A stretch of DNA of 64,000 bases from Hymenobacter perfusus (GCF_003944765.1 NZ_RWIU01000001.1:930001-994000), one strand, 5' to 3'. Shown: positions 10,039-19,219, numbered from the stretch's first letter. Numbers and translations: made by a program. Notes: generated from the letters alone by a model not told the origin.

Positions 10039-10113
10039 GTCATTCCGAAGCAGGAGGAATCTGGGGGAAGCCGTTGTCCGTTTTCACTCAGATTCCTCCC
10101 GCGTCGGAATGAC
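10039..10113. repeat. Intergenic inverted repeat (GTCATTCCGA family)
   Basis: The gap between sucA and sucB holds an imperfect inverted repeat: GTCATTCCGA...GGAGGAATCTG on the left and CAGATTCCTCC...TCGGAATGAC on the right. The whole unit can fold into one hairpin. It looks like a dispersed intergenic palindromic element rather than a factor-independent terminator, since there is no T-run. Confidence 0.7.
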
Positions 10114-10119
10114 ACAGGA

Positions 10120-12969
10120 CTAGTCCTGCTTCTTGGCTACTTCGGCGGTGGCTTTGATGTTGTCGTCGGCCACGGCTTCCTTGGGCTTGTCGAAGGCGCG
10201 GGCCACGAGGTCCTTCTGCTCCTTCACGTGCACCTTGTTGTAGCCGGTAGCCGGCGAGGCCGAAGGCTTGCGCGAATACACGTCTTCCAGCTCGCGGCGC
10301 ATGAAGCGCAGCAGGTAGTTCCAGTAACCCATGTTTTCGGGCTCTTCCTGCACCCAGTACACCTTGGCTTTGGAGTACTTGGCCAGCTCGGCGTCGAGCT
10401 GCTTTTTGGGGAAGGGGTGCAGTTGCTCCAGGCGCACAATGGCCACGTCGGTGCGGCCCGACTGCTGCTGTTCGTCTAGCAAATCGAAGTAGACTTTGCC
10501 CGAGCACAGCAGCACGCGCTTTACCTTCTTGGCATCGGCGTACACGTCGCCGAGCACCTCGCGGAAGTGGCCAGAGGTGAACTCCTCCACCGGCGACACG
10601 CACAGCGGGTGGCGCAGCATCGACTTCGGCGACATCACCACCAGCGGCTTGCGGAACTCCCAGGTCAGCTGACGGCGCAGCGCGTGGAAGAAGTTGGCCG
10701 GCGTGGTCATGTTGGCCACGATGATGTTGTTCTCGGCAGCCAGCTGCAGGAACCGCTCGGGGCGGGCGTTGGAGTGCTCCGGGCCTTGGCCTTCGTAGCC
10801 GTGGGGCAGTTGCAGCACCACGCCGTTCATGCGCTGCCACTTGCTTTCCGACGATACGATGAACTGGTCAATCATGGTCTGGGCACCGTTGGCGAAGTCG
10901 CCGAACTGGGCTTCCCAAATCACCAGCGCCGTGGGGTTGGCCATGGCGTAGCCGAATTCAAAACCCAGCACCGCGTACTCGCTCAGCAGCGAGTTGTAGA
11001 TGCTCAGCTTCTCCTGACCTTCGCCGATGTAGTTCAGCGAGTTGTACGGGGCCGAGGTTTCGGCGTCGTGCAGGACGGCGTGGCGGTGCGAGAACGTGCC
11101 GCGCTGCACGTCCTGGCCGCTTACGCGCACAATGTGCTTCTCGTCGAGCAAGGAACCGTAGGCCAGCAGCTCGCCGGCGGCCCAGTTCAGCACGCGCGTT
11201 TCGAAGAACATCTTCTTGCGCTCCTCCATCAGCTTTTCAATCTGCTTCAGGGGGCGGAAGCCTTCGGGCAGCGTGGTCAGGGCCTTGCCTACTTTGGCCA
11301 CCACTTCCTCGCTGATGCCCGTTTCCGGCGACTTCTCGAAGTCCTCGGGCTTGCTGCGACGTAGGCTGCGCCACTCGTTTTCGAGGGCCTGGTAGTTGTA
11401 GGGCAGCGGCTTCTGCTTCACCATATCCAGGCGGGCCTGCAGGGTGTCGCGGAACTCCTTGTCCATCTGCTGGGCCAGCTGCTCGTCCACGTCGCCGCGC
11501 TGCACCAGCATGGCGTTGTACACCTCGCGGGGGTTCTGGTGCTTGCTGATGAGGTTGTAGAGCGTGGGCTGGGTGAACTTGGGCTCGTCCGACTCGTTGT
11601 GGCCGTGGCGGCGGTAGCACACCATATCAATGAAGATATCGGCGTGGAACTGCTGGCGGTACTCGGTGGCGAGGCGCACGGCAAACACCACGGCCTCGGG
11701 GTCGTCGCCGTTTACGTGCAGCACCGGCGCGTCGATAATCTTCGCGAGGTCGGTGCTGTAAATGGAGGAGCGAGCGTCCTCAAAATCGGTGGTGAAGCCC
11801 ACCTGATTGTTGATGACGAAGTGGATGGTGCCGCCCGTCTTGTAGCCTTCCAGCAACGACATCTGGGTCAACTCGTAGCCGATGCCCTGGCCGGCCAAAG
11901 CCGCGTCGCCGTGGATGAGGATGGGCAGAATCTGGTGGTAGTCGCCACCGTACTGGTGCTCAATCTTGGCGCGCACGAAGCCTTCCACCACGGGGTTCAC
12001 GGCCTCCAGGTGGGAGGGGTTGGGGGCCAGCTTCAGGTTCACCTTGCGGCCACCCTCCGTTTCCACCTCCGACGAGTAGCCCATGTGATACTTCACGTCG
12101 CCGTCACCCATGGTCAGGTCCGGTACGGCCGTCCCCTCGAATTCCGAGAAGATCTGCTCGTAGGTTTTGCCCATGATGTTGGCCAGCACGTTCAGGCGGC
12201 CGCGGTGGGCCATCCCGATCATCACCTCCTGCACGCCCAATTCCGACGACTTATTAATAATAGCATCGAGGGCCGGAATAGTCGATTCGCCGCCTTCCAG
12301 CGAGAAGCGCTTCTGGCCCAGGAACTTCGTATGCAGGAAGTTCTCGAATACTACGGCCTCGTTCAGCTTCTTGAGGATGCGCTTCTTGTACTCCACGCCG
12401 GGGTTGAAGCTCAGCGAGTCCTTTTCCACTTTCTCGCGGAACCAGTCGAGCACCTGCGGGTCGCGGATAAACATGTACTCGAAGCCGATGGTGCGGGTGT
12501 ACACCTTCTGCAAAGCGGCCACAATCTCGCGCAACGTGGCTTCCGTGCCCAAACCCAGCACTTCGCCGTTCTTGAATTTGGTATCGAGGTCAGCGTCGCT
12601 CAGCCCGAAATCGGCAATGCTGAGGCGGGCCTTACGGTCCTTCCTCTCGCGCACCGGGTTGGTTTTGGCCACCAGATGGCCGCGGCTGCGGTAGGCGTGA
12701 ATAAGGTTGCGCACCTGCGTTTCCTTGTCGGCCGCCACTGTGTCCACGGCCCGGATGGCGCCGGCCTGGTTGGTGCTGGCAGGCGTGGTCAGTACGCCTT
12801 CGCCATCGGCCTGCGGAATACCGCCTTCGGGGTACTGCTGGGCGAAGTCGAAGCCTTCAAAGAATTTCTGCCAGCTCGCATCCACCGACTGCGGGTCAGT
12901 TTTGTAAGACTGGTACATGTTGTCGAGGTAGTCGCCGTGGGCGTTGGCGATATAAGAGTTGGCGTCCAT
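10120..12969 (-). CDS. sucA: 2-oxoglutarate dehydrogenase E1
   Basis: This thiamine-diphosphate enzyme decarboxylates 2-oxoglutarate and passes the succinyl group to SucB. It has 949 residues, the normal length of the homodimeric E1o family. The N-terminus (SYIANAHGDYLDNMYQSYK) is the E2/E3-binding segment type. The MAHRGRLNVLANI block and the ThDP-binding region (HGDAALAGQGIGYE then INNQVGFTTD) are intact, and so is the transketolase-like part with EAQFGDFANGAQ. The C-terminal tail is Lys/Ala-rich. A near-consensus -7 element (TACCTTTA on the minus strand, 12997-13004) lies ~28 bp upstream. Confidence 0.96.
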   Translation of the reverse strand: MDANSYIANAHGDYLDNMYQSYKTDPQSVDASWQKFFEGFDFAQQYPEGGIPQADGEGVLTTPASTNQAGAIRAVDTVAADKETQVRNLIHAYRSRGHLVAKTNPVRERKDRKARLSIADFGLSDADLDTKFKNGEVLGLGTEATLREIVAALQKVYTRTIGFEYMFIRDPQVLDWFREKVEKDSLSFNPGVEYKKRILKKLNEAVVFENFLHTKFLGQKRFSLEGGESTIPALDAIINKSSELGVQEVMIGMAHRGRLNVLANIMGKTYEQIFSEFEGTAVPDLTMGDGDVKYHMGYSSEVETEGGRKVNLKLAPNPSHLEAVNPVVEGFVRAKIEHQYGGDYHQILPILIHGDAALAGQGIGYELTQMSLLEGYKTGGTIHFVINNQVGFTTDFEDARSSIYSTDLAKIIDAPVLHVNGDDPEAVVFAVRLATEYRQQFHADIFIDMVCYRRHGHNESDEPKFTQPTLYNLISKHQNPREVYNAMLVQRGDVDEQLAQQMDKEFRDTLQARLDMVKQKPLPYNYQALENEWRSLRRSKPEDFEKSPETGISEEVVAKVGKALTTLPEGFRPLKQIEKLMEERKKMFFETRVLNWAAGELLAYGSLLDEKHIVRVSGQDVQRGTFSHRHAVLHDAETSAPYNSLNYIGEGQEKLSIYNSLLSEYAVLGFEFGYAMANPTALVIWEAQFGDFANGAQTMIDQFIVSSESKWQRMNGVVLQLPHGYEGQGPEHSNARPERFLQLAAENNIIVANMTTPANFFHALRRQLTWEFRKPLVVMSPKSMLRHPLCVSPVEEFTSGHFREVLGDVYADAKKVKRVLLCSGKVYFDLLDEQQQSGRTDVAIVRLEQLHPFPKKQLDAELAKYSKAKVYWVQEEPENMGYWNYLLRFMRRELEDVYSRKPSASPATGYNKVHVKEQKDLVARAFDKPKEAVADDNIKATAEVAKKQD

Positions 12970-12996
12970 GCGGTGGGAGCTGGTGGTGTCAGGGGG

Positions 12997-13004
12997 TAAA
13001 GGTA
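12997..13004 (-). promoter_or_regulatory. Putative -7 element of sucAB
   Basis: TACCTTTA on the minus strand matches the Bacteroidota TAnnTTTG element at 7 of 8 positions, 27 bp before the sucA ATG. The -33 element is not clear. Confidence 0.45.
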
Positions 13005-13127
13005 AATAGCCTGATCAGGAAGTAAAAACTGATATGCGCATGTGCAAATAAACCTTATAATCAACCAGATAATTCAATTCGATTTTCTCTCAGTAGTACC
13101 GACGTCCAATCTATCAAATAAATACAG

Positions 13128-13158
13128 AAGCCGCTCCTGTAGTACAGGAACGGCTTTT
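13128..13158. terminator. Hairpin between sucA and MRJP gene
   Basis: The stem AAGCCG-x-TCCTGT / ACAGGA-x-CGGCTT has a 3-nt loop, and TTTT follows on the plus strand. It lies downstream of the minus-strand gene that ends at 13207, where the T-run is interrupted, so termination strength is uncertain. Confidence 0.5.
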
Positions 13159-13168
13159 GGTAAAGCAC

Positions 13169-13194
13169 TAGCGCGAACTGCAAAGTTCGCGCTA
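13169..13194. repeat. Short palindromic repeat (AGCGCGAACT)
   Basis: This is a perfect inverted repeat, TAGCGCGAACT / AGTTCGCGCTA with a 4-nt loop, directly next to the hairpin at 13128. It resembles a dispersed REP-like unit more than a terminator, as no T-run follows. Confidence 0.6.
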
Positions 13195-13206
13195 CTGGCT
13201 GCGGTG

Positions 13207-14406
13207 CTACTTCAGCGCCATTTTGAAGATGTAATAGGGCTGGTCCTGCTGGCCAATGCCTTTGTTCCAGGTGGGCGTTTTGTGGATGGCCGAGGTGGTT
13301 ACGTATAGCGTTTTGCCGTCGCCGGAGAAGGCAAATGTATCGGGCCACTCCAGGCGCGGGTCCTGCACCACCGTCTCGATTTTGCCGGCTGGCGTGCGGC
13401 GCTTGATGGAATGATCCTCGAAAGCACTCAGGTACAGATTGTTCTGAGCGTCGATTTCCATACCGTCGGAGGCAGGTACTTTGCCCAAGTCCTCAATCTG
13501 GGCGGCCAGTTGGGCATCGGTGAGGGCGGGGTTGCGCAGGGCTTCCGTCTTGATGCGGAACAGGGTGTAGCTGGTCAGGGGCTTCCAGTACAGATACTGC
13601 ATATCCTGGCTCAGAGCAATGCCGTCGGCGTTGAACTGAGCGCGCTTGCCGGTGGGGTCCAGCAGTTCCTTGCCGTCGGCCTTGATGTTGAGCGTGGTGT
13701 CGCCCATCATCGTCGAGTGGCCCGCCAGCAGCTTGCGTGCCTTCCCCGACTTCAGATCCACGACCACCAAGCTGCCCACGCCCGACTCTGTGATGTAGGC
13801 GTACTGGTTCTGGGTGTCGATGCGCACATCGTTGAGGTATGATTTGCGTGAGGCCACGCTTTCCGGGATGCTGATATTCTGCACCACCTTGTCAGTTTTG
13901 GGGTCAATCTTCACCAGCTTGGGGCCGCCGGGCACGGTGCCCTTGATGCCGGGCGAGGCCGGATCGAGTACCCACAGCATTCCGGTTTTGTCGGCGTGCA
14001 CGCTCTGGGGGCAAATCCAGTGTTTCTGGGGCTCGTTTTTCACGGTTTCATTCCAGGCGCACCAGTCGGCGTCGGGGTAGCCTTTCACGGAGCCATCGGG
14101 CATTACTTCGGCAATCGGGTTTACGGGGTTATTGTCCCAGCGGGGGAAGTCGGCAAACACGCGGCCGTCGGGCAGCACGGCCACGCCCACCATCTGCGGC
14201 TCCCGGAACTGGGCCACTACTTGTAGCGGCGAGTTAGCCGGCGCTACGGGCGCGGCCGTCTGGGCGGAATCCGTAGTGGCGGCCGTGCCGGTAGCATCGG
14301 TAGCAGGCGTGGAGGGCGAGGAGCAGGCCTGCGTGAGCACCACGGCGGCCAACAGGCCGGTAGCGCGTAAAGGACCGGAGGTGAAGGGCCAGGAACTAGT
14401 TGACAT
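13207..14406 (-). CDS. MRJP/yellow-family (L-dopachrome tautomerase-related) lipoprotein
   Basis: This is a 399-aa exported protein of the major royal jelly/yellow beta-propeller family. The chosen ATG at 14406 gives a hydrophobic leader ending in a possible lipobox (TQAC), followed by a low-complexity Thr/Ala/Pro linker. Family landmarks are VAVLPDGRVFADFPRW, VHADKTGMLWVLDPA, SYLNDVRID and the C-terminal TFAFSGDGKTLYVTTSA, spread over ~320 residues. Bacterial members are poorly understood; a sugar- or phenol-lactone-like enzymatic role is only an inference from the six-bladed propeller fold. It appears to be a single-gene unit. Confidence 0.82.
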   Translation of the reverse strand: MSTSSWPFTSGPLRATGLLAAVVLTQACSSPSTPATDATGTAATTDSAQTAAPVAPANSPLQVVAQFREPQMVGVAVLPDGRVFADFPRWDNNPVNPIAEVMPDGSVKGYPDADWCAWNETVKNEPQKHWICPQSVHADKTGMLWVLDPASPGIKGTVPGGPKLVKIDPKTDKVVQNISIPESVASRKSYLNDVRIDTQNQYAYITESGVGSLVVVDLKSGKARKLLAGHSTMMGDTTLNIKADGKELLDPTGKRAQFNADGIALSQDMQYLYWKPLTSYTLFRIKTEALRNPALTDAQLAAQIEDLGKVPASDGMEIDAQNNLYLSAFEDHSIKRRTPAGKIETVVQDPRLEWPDTFAFSGDGKTLYVTTSAIHKTPTWNKGIGQQDQPYYIFKMALK

Positions 14407-14628
14407 GAGGGAGTTGGTTGAGGAGGAACGGCACAGAAGGAATGACGGCAAGTCGCGCCGCCTATATAGCCCATACGGCTGGGCAAACACATAGTTCCTG
14501 CCCGGCTACCCGCACCCTACAACCTCCCGGTTCCAACCTACGTATGCGGCCAGACTATAGCCAAAACGCGCTTTTATTCGACTAATCTGATTAGCAAGTA
14601 CCCGAAAAGTCGATTTAAAAAAAAGCTG

Positions 14629-14636
14629 TACCTTTG
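14629..14636 (+). promoter_or_regulatory. Putative -7 element (TACCTTTG) with long leader
   Basis: An exact TAnnTTTG match lies 231 bp before the DPBB gene at 14868. Transcription from here would make a ~225-nt leader. The first part is AT-rich (14640-14720). The second part folds well: a hairpin TCTGC-TAAC-GCAGA (14771-14784) sits within a longer GAGCC...GGCGCTC pairing, and a TGTCC/GGACA stem lies at 14820-14838. No known riboswitch class is recognised. The rest of the 14407-14867 gap shows nothing else. Confidence 0.45.
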
Positions 14637-14867
14637 AGCCCTCGAAAATGACAACATATTATAAGTGCAATTAATTATCTATTTTATCTATATTTAGCTA
14701 TTATTTCTTCTTTTCCACGCTTGTTTCGGCCTTTCGGGCCGCTGACTATATCTCAAAAGAGCCTCAAATAGTCTGCTAACGCAGATGGCGCTCTATCCCA
14801 CTAGCCGAGTCGGGCCGGCTGTCCATTCTCTCCGGACAATAAGCGAGAGTCCACGAACCCAAACGTC

Positions 14868-15389
14868 ATGTCCATTGCGTTATTCTTACTAACCTTCCTC
14901 TTCCCCCCCCGCACTATTTCTGTCCCGGCTCTGGCTTTGCCTTCCACCGTTGCCAGCCTGAGCCCCCGTCCGGTATCTGTCGCCATACCGGTCATTGCCT
15001 TGAAAAAGGCTCCTAAAACGTTGTCGTACCGCGTGACGGCTACCACCTACTGGCCCGAAGTGGGCCAGACCGATGATGCCCCGATGGAAACCGCCGATGG
15101 TTCCATCATCCCGGCTCGTCACTCCAGCAAAACCCGCTGGCTCGCCGTTTCCCGCGACATGCTCGATAAATGGGGCGGCCCGTTCCACTTCGGTGAGAAA
15201 GTACGCGTGAGCGGTATTTCCGACGCCCTGGATGGCGTCTACATTATCCATGACACCATGAACCGCCGCCACCGCCATTGCGTGGACGTGCTGGTGAATG
15301 AGCGGGAATGCAAAAATGGCCTCGAAGGCCTCTGGTCCGATATCCGGCTCAGCAAAATTGCCCCCGAACCCGTTTGGGAAGCCAGCTAG
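14868..15389 (+). CDS. Secreted double-psi beta-barrel (3D/RlpA-like) protein
   Basis: This 173-aa protein has an N-terminal hydrophobic signal segment. The mature part (about residues 55-160) resembles the double-psi beta-barrel of 3D-domain/RlpA-like cell-wall proteins: YRVTATTYWPEVGQTDDAPMETADGS, then LAVSRDML, GGPFHFGEKVRVSGI, and the GVYIIHDTMNRRHRHCVDVLV strand with the conserved Asp pair. Members act on or bind peptidoglycan, so a periplasmic cell-wall role is inferred. It stands alone with a long putative leader upstream. Confidence 0.68.
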   Translation: MSIALFLLTFLFPPRTISVPALALPSTVASLSPRPVSVAIPVIALKKAPKTLSYRVTATTYWPEVGQTDDAPMETADGSIIPARHSSKTRWLAVSRDMLDKWGGPFHFGEKVRVSGISDALDGVYIIHDTMNRRHRHCVDVLVNERECKNGLEGLWSDIRLSKIAPEPVWEAS

Positions 15390-15433
15390 ACTCGCTGACT
15401 ACCACGTAATCAAGCATTTATTTCCGGCTTCTT

Positions 15434-16447
15434 TCAGGCCTCCGGATACTGCGACAGGTATCGGGGTTGGCCGTCCGCATCATACAGGAAGGTGAGCGGA
15501 GCAGCCGGGTCGCGCAGAATTTCCGTGAGCGGAATCTGCCACCGTTTCCACATTTCCAGCAACGACTGCCCGTAGGCGCTGTTATCCCAGGGATTGAAAA
15601 TATCCCCGGTCACATCGTCGATGAGCGTATCCATGACCACTTCCACGTCGCCGGGCTTTACGGGGCGGGGGTAGTAGTCGGGCACCACGTTGAGCAGGTA
15701 GGCGGCGTAGTACACGCGGGCTTTGAACTCGGCTACTTGCACCGGGTGCAGCGGCCGGTACGCATCCTGATACACCCGGCTCATGGCCTGGCGGATAATG
15801 CCATTATCGACCAGACAGGCCACCAGCACGGTTTCGTTGAGCTTGATGCTGAAGGCAATGGTGCTCAGGTCATCATCGTACTCGAAGGGCATATCATCCT
15901 GGGCGGGGTCGGTTTCCAGCACGAACACGGAGCCGGCCACGAAATCCTCAAACTCCATAGGCACCCGTAAGGCTTGCAGCGGCTGGTAGAACGCCTGGAA
16001 CCGACGAAGCAGCTGGGCGTTTTCGGCCAGGGGATATTGCGGTTTAGCCAGCGGATCCATTTCCGTCAGTAGCTCCGTGACCAGCACACCGTAGAACATT
16101 TTGCCCAGCCACAGGAACAGCGTCTGCTCATCCAGGTCGCGGAAGCCGCGCGTGCCGGCCCGGGAAGCCAGTTCCACCCGCGCCTCCAGCGGCTCCACGT
16201 GCTGAGTCCGGCAGCTGGGGCAGCAGGCAATCCGTAGGTCCTGATAAGCGGCAATGCTCATATCCAACAGCTTGATCTGCCGCTCGTGCAGGCCGTAGCG
16301 CGTCATCAGCCACTCGGCAAACACCGGCACCGTATCCTGCGGGGGTGAGGTGGGCGTGCCGCATAGGAAACAGCTCCGCATACTGAAGCGCATGTTTTCG
16401 AACGGGTCGTAGAGAGCAAGCGGGGCGAGCGGCTGAAATTCGGACAT
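15434..16447 (-). CDS. Hypothetical protein with two CxxC zinc-knuckle pairs
   Basis: This is a 337-aa cytoplasmic protein without a recognised family. Near the N-terminus, CFLCG (about residues 27-31) and CCPSCR (about 75-80) form a likely four-cysteine metal site. Acidic and aromatic-rich helical segments follow, with no membrane helix. It probably belongs to a conserved Hymenobacter-type family, but I cannot assign a role. The gene is flanked upstream by a strong terminator that isolates it from the next gene. Confidence 0.7.
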   Translation of the reverse strand: MSEFQPLAPLALYDPFENMRFSMRSCFLCGTPTSPPQDTVPVFAEWLMTRYGLHERQIKLLDMSIAAYQDLRIACCPSCRTQHVEPLEARVELASRAGTRGFRDLDEQTLFLWLGKMFYGVLVTELLTEMDPLAKPQYPLAENAQLLRRFQAFYQPLQALRVPMEFEDFVAGSVFVLETDPAQDDMPFEYDDDLSTIAFSIKLNETVLVACLVDNGIIRQAMSRVYQDAYRPLHPVQVAEFKARVYYAAYLLNVVPDYYPRPVKPGDVEVVMDTLIDDVTGDIFNPWDNSAYGQSLLEMWKRWQIPLTEILRDPAAPLTFLYDADGQPRYLSQYPEA

Positions 16448-16558
16448 GATAAAACGGAGCGTTAGGCAGGCAAAAGTACGGACCGCACCGACGGCGGCGC
16501 AGCTTCGGCCTGAAAACAGCCGGCCGAAGCCGACCTTACCGGCCCCTGGCCTCCTGCC

Positions 16559-16608
16559 AAAACACAGCGCGCCCTGACCACTTTAGCTGGTCAGGGCGCG
16601 CTGTGTTT
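16559..16608 (-). terminator. Strong intrinsic terminator/palindrome
   Basis: A perfect ~21-bp inverted repeat (AACACAGCGCGCCCTGACCA and its complement) with a short loop is flanked by A and T runs. It lies just past the stop of the minus-strand gene at 16626 and could act in either direction. Confidence 0.85.
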
Positions 16609-16625
16609 GATGACGCAACCAGCAG

Positions 16626-17027
16626 TTAGCGCGACAACGACGAGCCAAGTTTGATGAGCAGCTTGCCCAGGCGCGCCAACGGCGCACCATAGTCACCAAT
16701 TGTTTCTTCGGCCACCTTGGATGTTTCGTTGCCCAGGGAAGCCAGCGTTTCGGCCAGGTCATGCGACTGGGTATCAGTGGCCGACAGCTGCTGGTGCAGG
16801 GTTTTTAGCTCCTGGATGATTTTAGCCAGGCCCGGCCGCTCGGAGGCACGTAGCACTTCCGTCCACCGCTCAATTTCAGTGAGGCCGTGCTGGCTGTTAC
16901 TATCGGGGGCTCCGGAGTTGAGCAGGGTCAACGTATCGTCGAGCAGGGCCGAATTCTGCTGATCAGTTACCTCCAGCGGAACGGTAGGCAGAATTTGATT
17001 TTGGGGCGTGGGGGCAGTAGAATCCAT
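16626..17027 (-). CDS. Hypothetical alpha-helical protein
   Basis: This is a 133-aa soluble protein, if started at the ATG at 17027 (MDSTAP); an upstream TTG/other start would add a poorly supported hydrophobic leader. It is predicted mostly helical, with heptad-like Leu spacing (LKTLHQQLSA, ETLASLGNET) and a C-terminal GAPLARLGKLLIKLGSSLS that resembles helical DUF1641-like repeats, though not convincingly. Function is unknown. It is divergent from the large NERD/WG gene. Confidence 0.55.
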   Translation of the reverse strand: MDSTAPTPQNQILPTVPLEVTDQQNSALLDDTLTLLNSGAPDSNSQHGLTEIERWTEVLRASERPGLAKIIQELKTLHQQLSATDTQSHDLAETLASLGNETSKVAEETIGDYGAPLARLGKLLIKLGSSLSR

Positions 17028-17185
17028 GAGCAGGTACAAAAGAAGAGGCGAAAGGAGGTTACGCAAACGCGCAAAAGGCTATACTTACCACAACCCGGAA
17101 AAGTTGGCACATCCTGCTATCCACTTCTGCGTACACCCCCGGCGGCCCTGTTTGGCCGGAAAGTTGCGGCCCCCGCCGCCCGCTT

Positions 17186-19210
17186 ATGTTGCACACCTAC
17201 CTTACCGCTCCCTTTGCCTCCCCCACCCGCCAGCAGCAATTTGAAGCCGTTGCGGCGGCCCTCACCGCCGAGCCCGGCACTCCGTTTACGCTACTACTCG
17301 GCAACCTGAGCCTGGCCGGGGCCCCCGCTATTGATGCGGTACTGCTGCGGCCACGCAGCCTTACCATTGTGCAGCTGGTGCCCGGCGGCGGAGAACTGCA
17401 CATTCCGGACCTACGGCAGGATGCCTGGTATCTGGATGGGGCCGTGCTGGAGCTTCCCGACGAAGCCCTCAATCCGTTCGTGCGGTTTGAGCAGCAACGC
17501 ACTTCCTTGGCGAGGTGGCTGGCAGAGCAGCTACCCCCGGAGGCGGCTAATCTGCAGTTTATCACGGGGTTAGTACTATTTGGAGCACCGGTGCAGTTTG
17601 GCCCTGGGGTAGAGGCCCGCATGGCGGCCGTTCCCTCCGCTTCTACATTTCACCTGCTGCCCGACCCCAGCCGCTTTACCCGCCGCCTGGCCCAGCTGGC
17701 TACTCCCGAAATTGACCTGACCGAAGCCGAACTGGAGCAGCTCCCCGCCTTGTTGGGGCTCGATGCCGAGTCCACGGCTTCGACGGCTACGCCGCCGCCG
17801 GGTACGGCCAACAACCTGTTGCGGCAAAAAGCCGGGCAGCTCTGGCGGTGGCTGGGGGCGGAAGACATGGCCGACCTGGACCGCACTTCAACCGGCTATG
17901 AAATTGACCTGGATGCCCGCAATAGGGAAAAGGAGGAGCTGGAAAACCTGCGGGCCCAGCTGCAGCAGGATATGCAGCAGCAGCTTCGGGCCCTCGAAGA
18001 CCGGGAAACCGAGCGGGAGCAGCGCATTGCCCAGCTGCAGCAGCAGCTCACGGCCGCACCGGTAGCACCGGAAGCCCCCGACTTACAGGCTCAGCTAGCC
18101 GCCGAAAAAAGGGAGAAGCAGGTACTGGAAACCTCGGTGCAAACCTATCGTACGGACCTGGAAACGCGTAATCAGGAGTTGGGAGCCAAAATTCAGCAAC
18201 TCGAAAACCTGATCGAGCGGCTGGCCAATTCGCCGGTTACCTCACCCCCATCGGCCCCGACTGCGGCGGCATCCCCGCTGCCGCCAGCTATGCCGCTTCC
18301 ATCAGCCGGTTTGCCAATTGCCACCGCAGCTGCCGCCCCGGCTCCTGACGAAGCCCCCTCTTCCTCCGCCAACGAATCTGCTCAACGCGCCCAGTTCGGC
18401 CGGCCGGCCAGTGCCCGGCAGTCTTTGGGCGGAACCTGGGCGCGATGGTGGCCCGTGGCCCAGCGGTGGGTAGCGCAGCAACAAGCCCGCATTCAGCAGA
18501 GCCCACACCTCAACCGGCTACCGGCGCTGCCCAAATGGTCAGGTTACGTGACGGGCGGCACGGCCGCGTTGGTACTGGCGGTAGCCGTTGCGCGCTGCAG
18601 CAGGCAGGATGCCCCCACCACGTTTGAACAGCAGGGCCGGGTTGGGCTCTTGGCGGCCAATGGTGATACGCTGCTACCCGCCCGCTACACCAGCATCGGG
18701 GAATTTCGGGAAGGCCGCAGCGTGGTGGAGCAGGAGGGCGTATTCGGGTTTGTGCAGATTGATGGTCAGGAAGTAGTCAAGCCGGCCTACGACGCGCTGT
18801 ATCCGTATGCCGACGGCTACGCCCGGGCCAGGGTGGGCGGGCTCTACACTTTCCTCACGGAGCAGGGCGAAGAATTCAGCACCTATTATTTCGCCGCCCG
18901 CAACTTCACGGAAGGCCGGGCTGCCGTGCTCGACTACCGGGGCTGGCACTACATCAGCGGCCCCGAGGAACCTACCGACCCGGTTATTTTTCAGGAAGCC
19001 TACTCGTTTGAGCAGGAACTGGCCCGAGTGAAAACCAAAGGGCAGTTCACCTTCATCAGCCCCGACTACCTGGCTGACACCACCGCCGGAACCGCTCCGT
19101 TCGGCCGCTACACCAGTGCTACCGATTTTGATGCCCAGGGCCGAGCCCGGGTAGTGCAGCAAGGCCGCACCTTTTTCATTGACCGCACCGGCGCGGAAGT
19201 AAAGGAATAA
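17186..19210 (+). CDS. NERD-like / coiled-coil / TM / WG-repeat fusion protein
   Basis: This is a 674-aa protein with four visible parts. Residues ~1-150 look like a nuclease-related NERD domain (FTLLLGNLSLAGAPAIDAVLLRPRSLTIVQLV, with the AIDAVLL strand in the place of the catalytic Asp strand). Residues ~240-350 form a Gln/Glu-rich coiled coil. A Pro/Ala linker and one membrane helix (YVTGGTAALVLAVAVA, ~452-470) follow. The C-terminal ~190 residues carry WG-type beta repeats (GRVGLLAANGDTLLPARY, GVFGFVQIDGQEVVKPAY, GLYTFLTEQGEE). The N-terminal half should be cytoplasmic and the repeats periplasmic. Function is unknown; a sensor or envelope-linked nucleic-acid protein is inference. Confidence 0.7.
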   Translation: MLHTYLTAPFASPTRQQQFEAVAAALTAEPGTPFTLLLGNLSLAGAPAIDAVLLRPRSLTIVQLVPGGGELHIPDLRQDAWYLDGAVLELPDEALNPFVRFEQQRTSLARWLAEQLPPEAANLQFITGLVLFGAPVQFGPGVEARMAAVPSASTFHLLPDPSRFTRRLAQLATPEIDLTEAELEQLPALLGLDAESTASTATPPPGTANNLLRQKAGQLWRWLGAEDMADLDRTSTGYEIDLDARNREKEELENLRAQLQQDMQQQLRALEDRETEREQRIAQLQQQLTAAPVAPEAPDLQAQLAAEKREKQVLETSVQTYRTDLETRNQELGAKIQQLENLIERLANSPVTSPPSAPTAAASPLPPAMPLPSAGLPIATAAAAPAPDEAPSSSANESAQRAQFGRPASARQSLGGTWARWWPVAQRWVAQQQARIQQSPHLNRLPALPKWSGYVTGGTAALVLAVAVARCSRQDAPTTFEQQGRVGLLAANGDTLLPARYTSIGEFREGRSVVEQEGVFGFVQIDGQEVVKPAYDALYPYADGYARARVGGLYTFLTEQGEEFSTYYFAARNFTEGRAAVLDYRGWHYISGPEEPTDPVIFQEAYSFEQELARVKTKGQFTFISPDYLADTTAGTAPFGRYTSATDFDAQGRARVVQQGRTFFIDRTGAEVKE

Positions 19211-19219
19211 GACCGGGCG

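Noticed and set aside
11539..12999. A 486-codon plus-strand frame opposite sucA, and similar long antisense frames opposite sucB, the E1 gene and the AKR genes.
   Set aside because: They have His/Val/Gly-rich composition typical of the complement of high-GC genes, and no family resemblance.
14760..14840. A tRNA-like look on the minus strand (GATAGAGCG then CATCTGCGTTAGCAGA).
   Set aside because: The central stem closes with a 4-nt loop and no anticodon loop, acceptor stem or T-arm can be formed.
17028..17066. Longer start of the helical protein gene (13 extra residues, hydrophobic).
   Set aside because: The ATG at 17027 gives a soluble protein with no odd leader; the extension lacks an ATG start and looks like translated upstream DNA.
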